From Climacium dendroides (Eukaryota; Streptophyta; Bryopsida; Hypnales; Climaciaceae): 64,000 bases of DNA. The position numbers were made by a program, and so were the translations under genes. Under the pieces are notes generated by a model, which made no database searches, was not told the DNA's origin, and was given only the letters and a program-made list of their open reading frames with translations. Of the stretch, positions 63,186-64,000 are shown piece by piece. Numbering within the stretch: the first letter of the stretch is position 1; every line of letters begins with the position of its first letter. The DNA lies in contig OX467091.1 in NCBI GenBank assembly GCA_950106755.1, positions 21,283,538 to 21,347,537 of the forward strand. The letters are read 5' to 3'.

Positions 63186-64000
63186 AGTATTCTGAGCTTT
63201 TTGCTATGAATAGATAGAGAGAGAGAGCTAAATGGGTGGTAATGGAAGTGAATGTTGATTCCGCTTTGTTATCAGGGAGTATCCTCAAATCATACCACAT
63301 CATATAGGCACAAAATTGCAATAAGATATTGCAATTTGAGAATCTTCCAGAGTTTCAAATAGGTACAGTAACTAGACTATGCAAGCTAATTCATTTCATT
63401 TGTGGGCCCATTTTTAAAAAGTTCATTTTAATGGCTAAAATTAGATATAGAACAAGGAGGTAGTAAGTGTCTTATACATTTAGTAGGAAAGTTTTGTCAT
63501 TGGTGGATTTAGTTCTTCAATGAAAAGCTTTCCACCACCAAGTGTTGCATACCCATTCATGTAACTCTCCCAAAACCAAATTGGTAGCCATCATTCATAT
63601 TTTAGTAAGAATTGCATCTTGTTTGATCATTCCTTGTGAATTTGGTATACTTTTCAAAGTTAAGTTTGGACCAATTGGGCTAGGTTCATTTTGGATCCCA
63701 TTGAATGAGAAAGTTAACAACTTCTTTCACCCTGTCAAAAACAAAGGAATTATTGTTCTTTATTATGCAATGATCAATTTTGGATTATTGGAATTCTTGT
63801 TTTGAATCAAGGACTTAGAATTCGGAAAAAGAGGTGACAAAAGTACCAAACTAATTTCTCCAAAATTGGGGCAAATTTTAATGCAGAAATCCACTTGTGT
63901 TTTTTGATTGATTTGTTGTAACCAATCTTCTTGTATTCAAACGTAGTTGATAATCTTAGTAGGGGTTTCTGTTGGTTGTTGGATTGGTTGCATGGAGTTG

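Larger units (their letters stand above)
56607..64000 (+). repeat. Segment copy B, collinear with 18,966-34,720
   Basis: Copy B matches copy A in order: decayed frame (56.6-57.3 kb), kinase relic flank, kinase pseudogene, GC-rich island (61.8-62.1 kb), then leader-like sequence (62.14-64.0 kb). The two large tracts of copy A at 19,692-21,795 and about 26,333-32,745 are absent. Copy B runs off the window end at a point matching about 34,720. No intact gene is visible in it. Confidence 0.88.

Overview
The window is nuclear DNA from a land plant. The evidence is a plant-type histone H3, a TIR-NBS-LRR immune-receptor gene with short GT-AG introns, F-box and plant-type kinase relics, and CACTA-type transposon debris in AT-rich intergenic sequence. 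The receptor's TIR domain (VFLSHSGAQK..., ...KWPMLELVAM) and the H3 residue pattern (A31, Y41, S87, L90) look more like a non-flowering lineage (conifer, fern or moss) than an angiosperm. That placement is inference. No organellar or bacterial signal was seen.

Layout. 0-5 kb: the end of a CACTA-like MITE, an 84-bp-arm hairpin, a decayed F-box gene and AT-rich sequence. 5-7.7 kb: a GC-richer block with coding-looking patches on the minus strand. 7.7-15.3 kb: two apparently identical 1,896-bp arms in inverted orientation, each with one intronless histone H3 gene transcribed outward. The 3.8-kb spacer between them holds tandem ~865-bp units with terminal inverted repeats and ends in a 26-bp tandem array at the right arm. 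16-26.3 kb: a repeat-rich segment with decayed protein kinase copies and a second cluster of the ~800-bp units in the opposite orientation. 26.3-32.7 kb: sequence absent from the paralogous segment, including a 940-bp TTAACCCCTAAA-TIR element. 32.7-39.7 kb: a GC-rich leader-like stretch, then a five-exon TNL receptor gene whose only visible lesion is an in-frame TAA in the LRR exon. 42-51.5 kb: transposon graveyard with a ~135-bp satellite, a 3.8-kb CACTA element with a 3-bp target-site duplication, two CACTA-type foldback MITEs, TTAACC-TIR elements and a tRNA-derived SINE-like head. 52.4-53.2 kb: a decayed reading frame with an acidic linker. 56.6-64.0 kb: a second, collinear copy of the 18.97-34.7 kb segment that lacks both large insertions. 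Its end lies about 650 bp short of where a second TNL copy would start.

The genes with a plausible present function are the two H3 genes, which would make identical protein, and the TNL, which may be truncated or a recent pseudogene. Most of the rest is repeat-derived or decayed. The main interest is structural: a histone inverted duplication with a junction-born satellite, segmental duplication carrying a resistance-gene unit, and empty-site comparisons that delimit insertions.
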